Both the position numbers and the translations under genes were made by a program. The notes beneath the pieces are model-generated. The model was not told the origin of the DNA. It searched no databases and saw only the letters and a list, made by a program, of their open reading frames with translations. From contig NZ_BAABJI010000001.1 in NCBI RefSeq assembly GCF_039543225.1, positions 957,193 through 1,021,192 of the forward strand: a stretch of 64,000 nt of DNA, given 5' to 3'. The DNA comes from Mucilaginibacter defluvii (lineage in GTDB: Bacteria; Bacteroidota; Bacteroidia; Sphingobacteriales; Sphingobacteriaceae). Below are positions 44,878 through 54,155 of the stretch, one piece after another; within the stretch, counting starts at the first letter, position 1; each line of letters opens with the position of its first letter.

Positions 44878-45475
44878 CCGGAATCAGATCATCTTCAATC
44901 TCACTGCTTTTTACAATGCTTAAATTATCAATTGTTGTGGCAAACTTCATTTCGCCTAAAAAGTTGTCCAAAAAAATGTATATACCGTTTCCGATAGCAT
45001 CTTTATTACCATCATTTAATTCGTCATGCGTTATTTTAATGTGGATGTCATCTGGTTTGAAAGGATTACTAAGCCCAGTAAAATGTATATTATCGGCGCT
45101 GAATTTTAGTCCTGCCATATCTATGTTAACATCGTTAATATTTAATTCAGGTTTAAGAGCCGTAAATTTCCACCTACTCAGTATTGGCGCCGCGGCAACA
45201 AGTTCTTCAACAAAAACTATGTTTTTCACATCTCCATCGGGTGTTAAAATAAGCTCAGCTTTACTGTCACTATTCATCCCCGTTAAAAAGTAAAGGCTAT
45301 CTTTTAGTTCGTTCAGTTTTGGCGATAACTCCTTAAAAAAATCGTTTTCAATATTAGTTCCTTTCTTAACTGCGTTAAAAAATTGCTGCTCGTGTTTAGA
45401 AAACCAAACCCAGAAATCGTTATATGTTTTTATTGGTTGATAGGCGCTGCCAAATAATTTATTAAAAAAGCCCAT
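44843..45475 (-). pseudogene. N-terminal part of a frameshifted DUF695-like gene
   Basis: It starts at the ATG at 45475 (MGFFNKLFGSAYQPIKTY) and runs DFWVWFSKHEQQFFNAVKKG ... NELKDSLYFLTGM ... NGIYIFLDNFLGEMKF, then leaves the family at LIPVEKTKILPGVA and stops. The expected continuation (VEKLKSYLEW) is in the +1 frame. A longer reading from 45682 runs over the pyrG promoter and is not believed. The defect may be a true mutation, phase variation or a sequencing error in the homopolymer. Confidence 0.7.
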
Positions 45476-45628
45476 GGTAAATTGCAATAAGTTAAGCCGT
45501 CTAAAGTAATAAATAGTGCTTGATAAGTCGTCGGCATTAGCTGAAATTTGCAACACGACGATTATTTGATTAATTATTTCAACATCCCTCATTTTCTCAA
45601 CAACAGTAAAAAAACTGTTAAAATTTGT

Positions 45629-45636
45629 TACCTTTG
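45629..45636 (+). promoter_or_regulatory. Likely pyrG promoter minus-7 box
   Basis: TACCTTTG is a perfect TAnnTTTG box; the leader to the ATG at 45698 is about 55-60 nt. Confidence 0.55.
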
Positions 45637-45654
45637 TATCCCGTACACAAACAA

Positions 45655-45683
45655 TTTGACGAGAGGTTAAAACTGTCGTCAAA
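45655..45683 (+). promoter_or_regulatory. Stem-loop in the pyrG leader
   Basis: TTTGACGA (45655-45662) pairs perfectly with TCGTCAAA (45676-45683), leaving a 13-nt loop, 14 nt before the ATG. It could hide or present the start region; no T-run follows, so it is not a plain terminator. Confidence 0.4.
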
Positions 45684-45697
45684 ATTCAAAAAACAAC

Positions 45698-47308
45698 ATG
45701 ACCAAGTATATTTTTGTTACGGGCGGCGTTACTTCGTCGTTAGGGAAAGGTATTATTTCCGCTTCATTAGCTAAACTCTTACAGGCGCGTGGTTACCGTG
45801 TAACCATCCAAAAGTTCGACCCTTACATCAACGTCGACCCAGGAACGCTTAACCCTTACGAGCATGGCGAATGCTATGTAACCGAAGATGGTGCCGAAAC
45901 CGACCTTGACCTTGGCCACTACGAGCGTTTTTTGAATACGCCAACGTCGCAATCAAACAATATTACTACCGGCCGTATCTACCAAAACGTGATCAATAAA
46001 GAGCGTGAAGGCGCCTTTTTGGGTAAAACGGTACAGGTTGTGCCGCATATTACGGATGAGATCAAACGCAACTTCCGCATATTGGGCGAGAGTGGCGATT
46101 ATGATATCGTGATCACCGAAATTGGCGGTACCGTGGGCGATATTGAGTCGCTGCCGTTTGTGGAGGCTGTACGCCAGTTCCGTTGGGAAGTTGGCTCAAG
46201 CAACTCGCTGGTTATCCACCTTACCCTTGTGCCGTTTTTGGCCGCCGCGGGCGAGTTGAAAACCAAGCCGACACAGCACTCTGTTAAAATGTTGCTGGAA
46301 TATGGTATACAGCCTGATATACTGGTTTGCCGTACCGAGCATCACCTCACGCCGGATCTGCGTAAAAAAATAGCCCTTTTCTGTAACGTAAATATCAATG
46401 CGGTTATCGAGTCGATAGACGCGTCGACCATTTACGATGTGCCTTTGCTGATGCTGAAAGAACAGCTGGATAAAACTGTACTGACCAAATTTAAGCTTCC
46501 GCATAAAAATGACCCTGACCTCGAAAGCTGGAAAGACTTTTTAGGCCGGTTGAAAAACCCGACGTCCGAAGTGCGCATTGGCTTGGTAGGTAAATATGTG
46601 GAGCTGCCGGACGCTTATAAATCCATCACCGAGGCATTTATACACGCGGGCGCTAAAAACGAGTGTAAAGTTAAGGTGGAATATATCCACTCCGAGCAAT
46701 TAACGCCGGGCAACGCCATTGATAAATTAAAGGGTCTGCATGGTGTATTGGTAGCCCCAGGCTTTGGCGAGCGTGGTTTTGAGGGTAAGATTGAGGCTAT
46801 CCGCTATGTGCGCGAAAACAATATCCCATTCTTTGGTATATGCCTGGGCATGCAGTGCTCGGTAGTTGAGTTTGGCCGTAACGTGCTTAAACTGGAAAAC
46901 GCCAATAGTACCGAAATGAACCCTGACACCAAATACCCGGTGATCAGCATGATGGAGGAGCAAAAAAATATTACGGCCAAAGGTGGTACCATGCGCTTGG
47001 GCGCTTATCCGTGCGATCTGAAAAAAGGATCAAAAGCGGCCGCTATATACGGTAAAACCCATATCAGCGAGCGCCACCGCCACCGCTATGAGTTCAATAA
47101 CGAATACCTGAAAAAGTACGAGGAAGCCGGTTTAATACCATCGGGCATTAACCCTGAAAACGGTTTGGTTGAGATAGTTGAGCTTAAAAACCACCCGTAT
47201 TTTGTAGGCGCGCAGTTTCACCCTGAATTAAAATCAACAGTTGCTAATCCGCATCCACTTTTTATTAACTTTGTCGCCGCTTCGCTGGCTTACGCCCGCA
47301 AGAATTAA
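45698..47308 (+). CDS. pyrG: CTP synthase
   Basis: Glutamine-dependent conversion of UTP to CTP. The N-terminal synthase domain has [23 protein letters not shown] and [20 protein letters not shown]; the C-terminal class I glutaminase has the nucleophile cysteine in [15 protein letters not shown] and the His-Glu pair in [10 protein letters not shown]. The length of 536 residues is normal. It is followed 20 nt later by yidC on the same strand. Confidence 0.96.
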   Translation: MTKYIFVTGGVTSSLGKGIISASLAKLLQARGYRVTIQKFDPYINVDPGTLNPYEHGECYVTEDGAETDLDLGHYERFLNTPTSQSNNITTGRIYQNVINKEREGAFLGKTVQVVPHITDEIKRNFRILGESGDYDIVITEIGGTVGDIESLPFVEAVRQFRWEVGSSNSLVIHLTLVPFLAAAGELKTKPTQHSVKMLLEYGIQPDILVCRTEHHLTPDLRKKIALFCNVNINAVIESIDASTIYDVPLLMLKEQLDKTVLTKFKLPHKNDPDLESWKDFLGRLKNPTSEVRIGLVGKYVELPDAYKSITEAFIHAGAKNECKVKVEYIHSEQLTPGNAIDKLKGLHGVLVAPGFGERGFEGKIEAIRYVRENNIPFFGICLGMQCSVVEFGRNVLKLENANSTEMNPDTKYPVISMMEEQKNITAKGGTMRLGAYPCDLKKGSKAAAIYGKTHISERHRHRYEFNNEYLKKYEEAGLIPSGINPENGLVEIVELKNHPYFVGAQFHPELKSTVANPHPLFINFVAASLAYARKN

Positions 47309-47328
47309 TTATTGTTCGATTTTAAATA

Positions 47329-49128
47329 ATGGATAGAAATACGTTCACAGGATTATTCCTGATCATGCTGATAATGGTAGGCGGGTTTTACCTGATCAAA
47401 CCATCACCAGAAGAAATAAAAAAGGAAAAAGAGCGCACAGAGGCTGCAGCAGCGGCAAAAAACGGTAAAAAACCTGCGGCTACCAAAGCTGCGGCTACTG
47501 CCGCCCCGCAAACTGTTGATTCTGCTGCCTTGAAAGGGCCATTCGGTTCGGCCGTAGCGGGTAAAGCCCAGCAAATAGTGCTTGAAAACAGCGACGTAAA
47601 AGTTGAATTAAGCACCCTTGGCGGTAAAGTAGAGTCGGTTGAACTGAAAGGTTACAAAACCTTTGATAAAAAAGCGCTGGTTCTGTTTGATGGCGATGGT
47701 AATACCTTCGGTACTACGGTAAACGCAGCAGGCCGTAATTTTAACACTGCTACCCTTTACTTTGCGCCGGTACAAGCGTCAAAAAACAATGTAACCCTGC
47801 GTTTAAGCTACAGCCCAACGCAATATATTGATTATACTTACACGCTTGCCGACAAAGGCTTTAAGCTCGACCTGAACATTAAGCCTATCAGTATGGATGC
47901 GCTGATTGGCAACAACGGTGTGTTAAACCTTAACTGGGCCGCCAGCCTGCACAAGCAGGAAAAAGATATGACGCAGGAACGCCAGTTCTCTACAGTTTAC
48001 TACAAACTGCTTGATGATAACGTGGAGCACCTGAGCGTAAGTGAAGATGAGCAGAAAGACGTTACTGACAAAAAAGTAAAGTGGGTATCATTCAAGCAGC
48101 ACTTTTTCTCGAACGTGCTAATCAGCAAAACCGGCTTTGAAAAAGCTAAGCTGGCAGTTAGCACCGACGTAAACAGCCAGGCTGATGTTAAGCAGATGAA
48201 GGCTGACCTTGCGGTTGCTAAAGATGCAAGCGGCACTTATCCGCTGGAATTTTACTTTGGGCCTAATCAGTTTGAAAGACTTAAAGATCAGGGTTATGAC
48301 CTGCAGGAGCAGGTTGACATGGGCTGGGGGCCGCTTAAGTACATCAACCGTTTTGCGGTGTTGCCTATATTCAATGCCTTAAACGCCTTTAACTGGAACT
48401 ACGGTATCATAATATTGGTATTGACCATCCTGCTTAAAGTAGTGCTGTCGCCGCTTACCTATAAATCATACCTTTCGATGGCTAAAATGCGTGTGCTTAA
48501 GCCGGAGATGGATGAAATTAAAGCTAAAGTTGGTGAGGATAACCCTACTTTATTGCAACAGGAATATTTGAAGCTTTATAAAAAGGCAGGTGTAAACCCG
48601 TTAGGTGGTTGTTTGCCTTTATTGCTGCAAATGCCTATCGTGATTGCGTTCTTCCGCTTTTTCCCGAGCTTGTTTGAACTGCGGGGCGAGAGCTTTTTGT
48701 GGATGAAGGATCTATCTACTTATGATGCCGTGATCTCCTGGGGACAAACCATACCGGTATTGGGTAATCACATCAGCTTAATGTGTTTGCTGATGACTAT
48801 CTCAACCCTGATCTACACTTACTTTAATAACCAATTATCAGGCGCTACCGGTCAGATGAAGTACATCGGTTATATTACGCCGCTTATCTTCTTCGGTATG
48901 CTGAACAGCTACCCGGCAGGTTTGAACTACTACTACTTCCTGGCTAACATGTTAACGTTTGGCCAGCAATACCTTATCCGCCTGATGGTTGACGATAAAA
49001 AGATCCACGCCAAAATTCAGGAGAACAAGGCTAAGCCGGAAGATCCTAAAAAGAAAAAATCAGGTTTCTCTGCCCGTCTGGAAGAAATGATGCGCCAGCA
49101 GCAACAGGCTCAGCAGAAAAAGAAATAA
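47329..49128 (+). CDS. yidC: Membrane protein insertase YidC
   Basis: Inserts and folds inner-membrane proteins, alone or with Sec. The 599-residue protein has an N-terminal helix (NTFTGLFLIMLIMVGGFYLI), an Ala/Lys-rich linker, a large periplasmic beta domain, and the conserved C-terminal five-helix core (WNYGIIILVLTILLKVVLSPL, PLGGCLPLLLQMPIVIAFFRFF, PAGLNYYYFLANMLTFGQQY). The tail is basic and Gln-rich, as usual. A good terminator follows. Confidence 0.95.
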   Translation: MDRNTFTGLFLIMLIMVGGFYLIKPSPEEIKKEKERTEAAAAAKNGKKPAATKAAATAAPQTVDSAALKGPFGSAVAGKAQQIVLENSDVKVELSTLGGKVESVELKGYKTFDKKALVLFDGDGNTFGTTVNAAGRNFNTATLYFAPVQASKNNVTLRLSYSPTQYIDYTYTLADKGFKLDLNIKPISMDALIGNNGVLNLNWAASLHKQEKDMTQERQFSTVYYKLLDDNVEHLSVSEDEQKDVTDKKVKWVSFKQHFFSNVLISKTGFEKAKLAVSTDVNSQADVKQMKADLAVAKDASGTYPLEFYFGPNQFERLKDQGYDLQEQVDMGWGPLKYINRFAVLPIFNALNAFNWNYGIIILVLTILLKVVLSPLTYKSYLSMAKMRVLKPEMDEIKAKVGEDNPTLLQQEYLKLYKKAGVNPLGGCLPLLLQMPIVIAFFRFFPSLFELRGESFLWMKDLSTYDAVISWGQTIPVLGNHISLMCLLMTISTLIYTYFNNQLSGATGQMKYIGYITPLIFFGMLNSYPAGLNYYYFLANMLTFGQQYLIRLMVDDKKIHAKIQENKAKPEDPKKKKSGFSARLEEMMRQQQQAQQKKK

Positions 49129-49151
49129 CGAATTGATTTTAACAATCTTAT

Positions 49152-49185
49152 AAAAGCCCTTCTTCTAAATCGAGGAGGGCTTTTT
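49152..49185 (+). terminator. Terminator of pyrG-yidC
   Basis: AAAAGCCCT pairs with AGGGCTTTT, with a partly paired top, followed by TTTTTG. Confidence 0.8.
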
Positions 49186-49208
49186 GTTTGCGTTTTCCTT
49201 ATTCCCAT

Positions 49209-49445
49209 GTCATATCGAGCGGTAGCGAGATATCTGTACATATCCAATACCCAAGCGCTTTTTTACCTGTCCTGAATTTCTTTTGAGCGATCAAAAGAAA
49301 CAAAACTCGCCGGCTGTTTAATTTTCTGTGGATGTTAGTGCGACCTCCTGCTACCCGGAAATTAAGAGGCCGGATTGATAGTTAATGAATAGTTTTGTGC
49401 TTTAATTTAATTTTCGTTGTCATTTCAACGGATGAGAAATGACAA
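49209..49445. repeat. Cluster of intergenic palindromic repeats
   Basis: The gap 49129-49524 has no gene but three repeat-like parts. TGTCATATCGAGCGGTAGCG at about 49210 resembles the right half of the 39419-39499 palindrome in reverse complement. TTTCTTTTGA-GCGA-TCAAAAGAAA (49277-49300) is a perfect 10-bp dyad. TTGTCATTTC...GAAATGACAA (49417-49445) is another 10-bp dyad of the same family. Confidence 0.65.
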
Positions 49446-49524
49446 TGAATTTTTTCGGATTTTCCTCTCGGGTAGGATTATTCACTATCATTTTTTTTAG
49501 CGGTTCTCATGAGGGCTTTGCCGT

Positions 49525-50313
49525 TTAGGGGTGATTAAGCAACTTCAAATCCTCAGGTGTATCAATAGCATGTGTTTCCAGTTCTGTTTCGGCAACCTGT
49601 ATGCGGTAGCCGTTCTCTATCCAGCGGAGTTGCTCCAGTTTCTCGGCGGTTTCCAGTGATGATATGGGTAGCTTGGTGATTTGCTGCAGTACATCGGCTC
49701 GGTAGCCGTATATGCCTATATGTTTAAAATAGGTATGGAAGCCCAGCCAGTTCTCCGGTTCCTCGCCGCGCAGGTGGGGCAGGGGCGAACGCGAAAAGTA
49801 AATAGCTTCTGACAGTTTGTTGATTACGACCTTGGGCGAGTTAGCGTTCAACAACTCTTGTACAGTTTTAATTTGCTTAACCAGTGTAGCTATCTGCGTT
49901 TGCGGGTTGCTGAAACAATGCGCCAGCTTGGTGATCTGCTCCGGGTCAATATAAGGTTCATCGCCCTGGATGTTAATAATCACCTCATATTCCGGATGCT
50001 GTAGCGCTACCTCGGCACAGCGGTCGGTACCGCTTTGATGGTCGGCGCTGGTCATTACCACGCGGCCACCAAAAGCGATAACATGTTCAAATATGCGCTC
50101 GTCATCCGTAGCTGCCACAACCGCTGCCAGGTCCGGGCATTTGGAGGCTTGCTCATACACACGTTGTATCATGCTCTTGCCCGCAATATCAACCAATGGC
50201 TTACCCGGAAAGCGGCTCGATGCATAGCGGGCAGGGATGATGCCTAAAATACTGCCCCTCCCGGCCTCCCCTGAAGGGGAGGAAATGTTTTCTCTATTTG
50301 ATATATTGGGCAT
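49525..50313 (-). CDS. kdsB: 3-deoxy-manno-octulosonate cytidylyltransferase
   Basis: Activates Kdo as CMP-Kdo for LPS inner core synthesis. Core blocks are GIIPARYASSRFPGKPLVDIAGKSMIQRV, VVAATDDERI, SADHQSGTDRCAEV and NIQGDEPYI. The first conserved residues normally lie right at the N terminus, but here about 21 residues precede them (MPNISNRENISSPSGEAGRG...). That segment is encoded by one arm of a GC-rich palindromic repeat, and no start codon exists closer to the core. It follows the deoxynucleoside kinase gene on the same strand. Confidence 0.93.
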   Translation of the reverse strand: MPNISNRENISSPSGEAGRGSILGIIPARYASSRFPGKPLVDIAGKSMIQRVYEQASKCPDLAAVVAATDDERIFEHVIAFGGRVVMTSADHQSGTDRCAEVALQHPEYEVIINIQGDEPYIDPEQITKLAHCFSNPQTQIATLVKQIKTVQELLNANSPKVVINKLSEAIYFSRSPLPHLRGEEPENWLGFHTYFKHIGIYGYRADVLQQITKLPISSLETAEKLEQLRWIENGYRIQVAETELETHAIDTPEDLKLLNHP

Positions 50314-50362
50314 AATTAAGATAAGTTATTTTTCAAGTCCCCTTCAGGGGATTTAGGGGCTC
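50254..50362. repeat. Palindromic GC-rich repeat forming the dNK-kdsB junction
   Basis: Two inverted arms, 50254-50285 (with CTCCCCTGAAGGGGAG) and 50335-50362 (with TCCCCTTCAGGGGA), flank an AT core that holds the kdsB ATG. The element starts next to the TAG of the kinase gene and ends inside the kdsB coding region. Confidence 0.7.
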
Positions 50363-50977
50363 CTAAAATAACCCGTGAATCTCCCTTTCAATCATCTGCA
50401 CAATGGTGGCCATATCTTCGGTATTATTGGCAAAGTCAAGGTTGTCCTTATCCAACACCAGTAACTTACCCAAATCATAGCCGTTTATCCATTTCTGGTA
50501 TTTCTCGTTCAGTTTTGAAAGATAATCCAGCCTGATACCGCTCTCATATTCGCGGCCGCGGCGCTGTATGTTGTTTACCAGCGTAGGCACAGATGCCTTA
50601 AGATAGATCAGCAGGTCAGGCGGTTTGATAAACGAGGTGATGTTATCAAATATTGAACGGTAATTCTCGTAATCGCGCGTGGTCATAAGGCCCATATCAT
50701 GCAGGTTCTCCGCAAAAATAAAGGCATCCTCATAAATGGTACGGTCCTGTATCACGTTGCGCCCGCTTTTTTGTATCTCGATGATCTGGCGGTAACGGCT
50801 GTTTAAAAAGTATATCTGCAGGTTAAAGCTCCAGCGTTTCATGTCGCTGTAAAAATCCTCAAGGTAAGGGTTGTTATCAACGGCTTCAAAAAGCGGTTCA
50901 AAGCCATAGTTTTTGGCCAGCATTTCGGTGAGGGTAGTTTTACCGGCACCTATGTTTCCTACAATAGCAATGTGCAT
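50363..50977 (-). CDS. Deoxynucleoside kinase family protein
   Basis: Phosphorylates deoxyadenosine, deoxycytidine or deoxyguanosine in salvage. The P-loop IAIVGNIGAGKTTLTEML is at residues 3-20, and the ERS-type block appears as QDRTIYEDAFIFAENLHDMG. RGREYESGIRLDYLSKLNEKYQKW is the LID region of the dNK fold. The length of 204 residues is normal. The base preference is not clear from sequence. Confidence 0.9.
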   Translation of the reverse strand: MHIAIVGNIGAGKTTLTEMLAKNYGFEPLFEAVDNNPYLEDFYSDMKRWSFNLQIYFLNSRYRQIIEIQKSGRNVIQDRTIYEDAFIFAENLHDMGLMTTRDYENYRSIFDNITSFIKPPDLLIYLKASVPTLVNNIQRRGREYESGIRLDYLSKLNEKYQKWINGYDLGKLLVLDKDNLDFANNTEDMATIVQMIEREIHGLF

Positions 50978-51008
50978 GTGCGTTTGGTATTAGGTCGGTT
51001 AGTCAGTT

Positions 51009-51092
51009 AGTCGATAGACCATAGACGATAGACCATAGTAATTTAATAAAGCGTATTTTTCACTATGGACTATTGACCATCGTCCACAGACT
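51009..51092. repeat. Imperfect inverted repeat (GACCATAG family)
   Basis: A 30-nt left arm (51009-51038, AGTCGATAGACCATAG...) and a right arm (51063-51092, CTATGGACTATTGACC...) form an imperfect palindrome in the gap between trpS and the dNK gene. Confidence 0.6.
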
Positions 51093-51169
51093 GCCTAATA
51101 TACACCAACAACCCTTAACTGTCAAAAAAGTTGTAAGGTATTGCCTCTAAAAACAGAGTGGTCAGTTTG

Positions 51170-52165
51170 TTAGAATTTTCTGAACCCGATTATCTCGCGT
51201 ACTTCGCGGATGGTTTTGTTAGCACTTTCGCGGGCTTTTTCGGCACCAAGGCTGGCCACACGGCTAAGGTAGGCGCTATCATTGGCAATATCGTTTATGC
51301 GTTCGCGGATTGGGGCCGTAGCATTCACCATATCCTCGGCAAGCTGCTTTTTCAGGTCGCCGTAGCGTACTTGCATGGTGTTGTACAGGTTGTCAAAATG
51401 CTGGTATGTATCTTCGGTTGATACTACTTTCATCAGATCGAACAAATTCTGTATCTCCTGCGGTTTTTCCTGGTTTTCAGCGGTTGGGCCACTATCGGTA
51501 ACAGCACGCATTACCTTTTTGCGGATCACCTCAGGCGCGTCGGACAAATAAACAGCATTAGCCTCACCTTCAGATTTACCCATTTTGCCCTTGCCATCCA
51601 GTCCCGGAATTTTTACCAGGTTACTGCCATAGCTAAATGCGTATGGCTCGGGGAAGTAATCGTTGTTATATAGTCTGTTAAAGCGGTTGCCGAAGGTGCG
51701 GGCCATCTCCAGGTGCTGCTCCTGATCTTTACCTACGGGTACTTTAGTAGCTTTATGGATGATGATATCCGCCGCCATCAAAACCGGGTAGGTAAGCAGG
51801 CCCGCGTTTACGTTATCGGCCTGTGCACGCACTTTGTCTTTAAAGGATGTGCTGCGCTCCAGCTCACCTAAATAGGCGTTCATGTTGAGGTACAGGTACA
51901 GCTCGGCCACTTCAGGCACGTCCGACTGTACGTAAATAGTAGCCTTTTCCGGGTCAATGCCTGCGGCAAGGTATTCAACCAGTACTTGTTTTACATTGCT
52001 GTGCAGGTCTGCAGGGGTGGGGTGCGTGGTAAGCGAGTGCAAATCGGCAATAAAAAAGTAGCAGTTATACTCATGCTGCATCTTTATAAAATTCTGTATT
52101 GCGCCGTAATAATTACCCAAATGTAAGTTTCCGGTAGATCGTATGCCACTAACAACTGTTTCCAT
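51170..52165 (-). CDS. trpS: Tryptophan--tRNA ligase
   Basis: Class I aminoacyl-tRNA synthetase. The HIGH motif appears as TGNLHLGN (residues 11-18) and KMSKS as GKMGKSEG. The internal segment PVLMAADIIIHKATKVPVGKDQEQHLEMAR is the TrpRS signature. The length of 331 residues is normal. A near-consensus TACTTTCG lies 5 nt before the ATG, overlapping the divergent plsC promoter region. Confidence 0.95.
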   Translation of the reverse strand: METVVSGIRSTGNLHLGNYYGAIQNFIKMQHEYNCYFFIADLHSLTTHPTPADLHSNVKQVLVEYLAAGIDPEKATIYVQSDVPEVAELYLYLNMNAYLGELERSTSFKDKVRAQADNVNAGLLTYPVLMAADIIIHKATKVPVGKDQEQHLEMARTFGNRFNRLYNNDYFPEPYAFSYGSNLVKIPGLDGKGKMGKSEGEANAVYLSDAPEVIRKKVMRAVTDSGPTAENQEKPQEIQNLFDLMKVVSTEDTYQHFDNLYNTMQVRYGDLKKQLAEDMVNATAPIRERINDIANDSAYLSRVASLGAEKARESANKTIREVREIIGFRKF

Positions 52166-52188
52166 AGGGGCGAAAGTAAGAATTTTTA

Positions 52189-52196
52189 TATTTTTG
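52189..52196 (+). promoter_or_regulatory. Promoter box abutting the plsC start codon
   Basis: TATTTTTG, a perfect TAnnTTTG box, 6 nt before the ATG at 52203. Confidence 0.6.
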
Positions 52197-52202
52197 GCAC
52201 CG

Positions 52203-52934
52203 ATGAAAATGTTTTTAAGAAAGGCCCACGCCCGCTTGTACAGGTACAGTGTAGGCTTTTTTTACTTCGTTTTCTGGCCTTTACTGTATTATTACTCACG
52301 CAAACCGGAGCGCTACCCCGCCATGAATAAGGTGCGCAGGGCCTGGGGTTTTGTGAGTTCGCTGGTAGCCGGCATTACCTATAAAATTAAGTATGAACAG
52401 CAAATAGACTGGAGCCGTACCTACATTATTTGCCCTAATCACACGTCTAATCTTGATATAACCGCGCTGAGCATCGCCATAAAAAACAACATTAGTTTTA
52501 TGGGGAAGGATGAACTGCTGGATGGGCTGGTAACCGGCCTATTTTTCCGTACGGTTGATATACCGGTTAACCGCGAAAGTAAGATGTCGTCATTCCGGGC
52601 ATTCAAAGCTACCGCCGAGCGCCTGCAAAAGGGCGTTACGATGATAATTTTTCCGGAAGGCACTATTCCGGATCATTATCCCCCCGAGATGATTTCGTTT
52701 AAAAACGGGCCTTTTCGGCTGGCTATTGAACATAAAATACCTATCATCCCGGTAACATCCCTTAACACCTGGCAAATATTATGGGACGATGGCCTTAAAC
52801 ATGGCAGTAAACCCGGCGTTTGTAATATATTTGTACATAGGCCAATTGAAACGGCTGATTTAACCATTGATGATACCGATGCCCTGCGCGACCAGGTGCA
52901 CAGCATCATTCAGCAAAAACTGCAAACCGCATGA
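52203..52934 (+). CDS. 1-acyl-sn-glycerol-3-phosphate acyltransferase (PlsC family)
   Basis: Adds the second acyl chain in phosphatidic acid synthesis. The catalytic H-x4-D is NHTSNLD, and the glycerol-phosphate motif is IIFPEGTIPD. PVNRESKMSSFRA and PIIPVTSLNTW are the other conserved blocks. One N-terminal hydrophobic segment anchors it. The ATG at 52203 is preferred over an earlier frame start at 52143 that overlaps trpS and precedes the promoter box. It overlaps gatC by four bases. Confidence 0.9.
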   Translation: MKMFLRKAHARLYRYSVGFFYFVFWPLLYYYSRKPERYPAMNKVRRAWGFVSSLVAGITYKIKYEQQIDWSRTYIICPNHTSNLDITALSIAIKNNISFMGKDELLDGLVTGLFFRTVDIPVNRESKMSSFRAFKATAERLQKGVTMIIFPEGTIPDHYPPEMISFKNGPFRLAIEHKIPIIPVTSLNTWQILWDDGLKHGSKPGVCNIFVHRPIETADLTIDDTDALRDQVHSIIQQKLQTA

Positions 52935-53221
52935 CGATTGACAAGCAAACAGTTGACAAAATAGCCCACCTTGCCCGCCTTGAACTGGCCGAAACCGAGA
53001 AAGAGGAGCTGATGAAAGACATGAGCCAAATACTCGATTTTATGGCCAAGCTTAACGAGGTAGATACCGCAGGTGTTGAACCGCTGGTATACATGACCAC
53101 CGAAGATAACGTGTTGCGCGAAGATGTTGTAAAGCACGAAATAACCACCGAGCAAGCCCTGCTCAACGCCCCTAAGCACGATGGCAGCCACATATTGGTG
53201 GCTAAGGTGATTGACAGGTAG
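52931..53221 (+). CDS. gatC: Asp/Glu-tRNA amidotransferase subunit C
   Basis: Small structural subunit of the GatCAB complex that amidates misacylated Asp-tRNA(Asn) or Glu-tRNA(Gln). TVDKIAHLARLELAETEKEEL, then QILDFMAKLNEVDTAGVEPL, is the standard GatC pattern; 96 residues is usual. gatA and gatB are not in the window. Its start overlaps plsC by ATGA, so it is translated from the same mRNA. Confidence 0.94.
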   Translation: MTIDKQTVDKIAHLARLELAETEKEELMKDMSQILDFMAKLNEVDTAGVEPLVYMTTEDNVLREDVVKHEITTEQALLNAPKHDGSHILVAKVIDR

Positions 53222-53234
53222 TTTTTTGTCTTTG

Positions 53235-53367
53235 ACCTTGATTTTTAGGATTTTGGGAGTACCTTGATCAATAACGTTGATAGTCAAATCAAAGTAGTCG
53301 TTGTAATCTCAAAAATCAATATAAAAAACTAAAATCGAGGTAATCCCAAAATCCTAAAAATCAAGGT
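53235..53367. repeat. Long inverted repeat between gatC and the ABC gene
   Basis: The left arm 53235-53268 (ACCTTGATTTTTAGGATTTT...) and the right arm 53334-53367 are reverse complements over 34 bp, the outer 24 bp without mismatch, with a 65-nt spacer. Confidence 0.75.
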
Positions 53368-53430
53368 TAAGAATATAATTTCAACCGTGTAACAATTACC
53401 CCGAAACCATAGTCAAACCAACAAAAACTA

Positions 53431-54153
53431 ATGCAGCCACTTATTACCCTTACCGATATAGGCCGGAGATATGTTATTGGCAGTGAGGTTATTCACGCGC
53501 TTAAATCAGTATCGTTAACCATAAACAAAGGAGAGTTTGTGGCCCTGATGGGGCCTTCGGGTTCGGGCAAATCAACGCTGATGAATATTTTAGGGTGTTT
53601 AGATACCCCTTCAAAAGGCGAATATGTGCTTAACGGCATTAACGTAAGCCATATGAGCGATGACGACCTTGCCGAGGTGCGTAACTCCGAAATTGGCTTC
53701 GTTTTTCAAACATTCAATTTGTTGCCGCGTAACAGTTCGCTCGAAAATGTAGCGCTTCCGTTGGTTTACGCCGGCATAAGCAAGACCGACAGGCTTGCGC
53801 GTGCGCACAAGGCGCTCGAAAATGTAGGGCTTGGGCATCGGGTTGATCACAAACCCAATGAGCTTTCGGGCGGGCAGCGCCAGCGTGTGGCCGTAGCACG
53901 GGCGTTAATTAACAACCCATCCATTATATTAGCTGATGAGCCTACCGGTAACCTCGATACCAAAACATCTATCGAGATAATGGGGCTTATTGAGGATATA
54001 CATGCCAAAGGCAACACTATTATACTGGTAACGCACGAAGAGGATATTGCCCAGCATGCACACCGCATTGTGCGTATGCGCGATGGGCTGATCGAAAAGG
54101 ACTATATAAACCCAGATATACATACCGTTTTAAAGGAACGGGAATTATTATAA
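53431..54153 (+). CDS. ABC transporter ATP-binding protein (LolD/MacB-like)
   Basis: ATPase of the type VII (MacB/LolD/FtsE-like) ABC group. Walker A is GPSGSGKST, the Q-loop [17 protein letters not shown], the signature [15 protein letters not shown], Walker [13 protein letters not shown] and the H-loop [14 protein letters not shown]. The length of 240 residues is normal. No permease gene is adjacent, so its partner (lipoprotein release or efflux) is unknown. A strong terminator follows at once. Confidence 0.92.
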   Translation: MQPLITLTDIGRRYVIGSEVIHALKSVSLTINKGEFVALMGPSGSGKSTLMNILGCLDTPSKGEYVLNGINVSHMSDDDLAEVRNSEIGFVFQTFNLLPRNSSLENVALPLVYAGISKTDRLARAHKALENVGLGHRVDHKPNELSGGQRQRVAVARALINNPSIILADEPTGNLDTKTSIEIMGLIEDIHAKGNTIILVTHEEDIAQHAHRIVRMRDGLIEKDYINPDIHTVLKERELL

Positions 54154-54155
54154 GC

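Noticed and set aside
45476..45682. 69-residue N-terminal extension of the DUF695-like gene
   Set aside because: It crosses the pyrG promoter box and stem-loop region and starts far from the conserved MGFFNKLFG.
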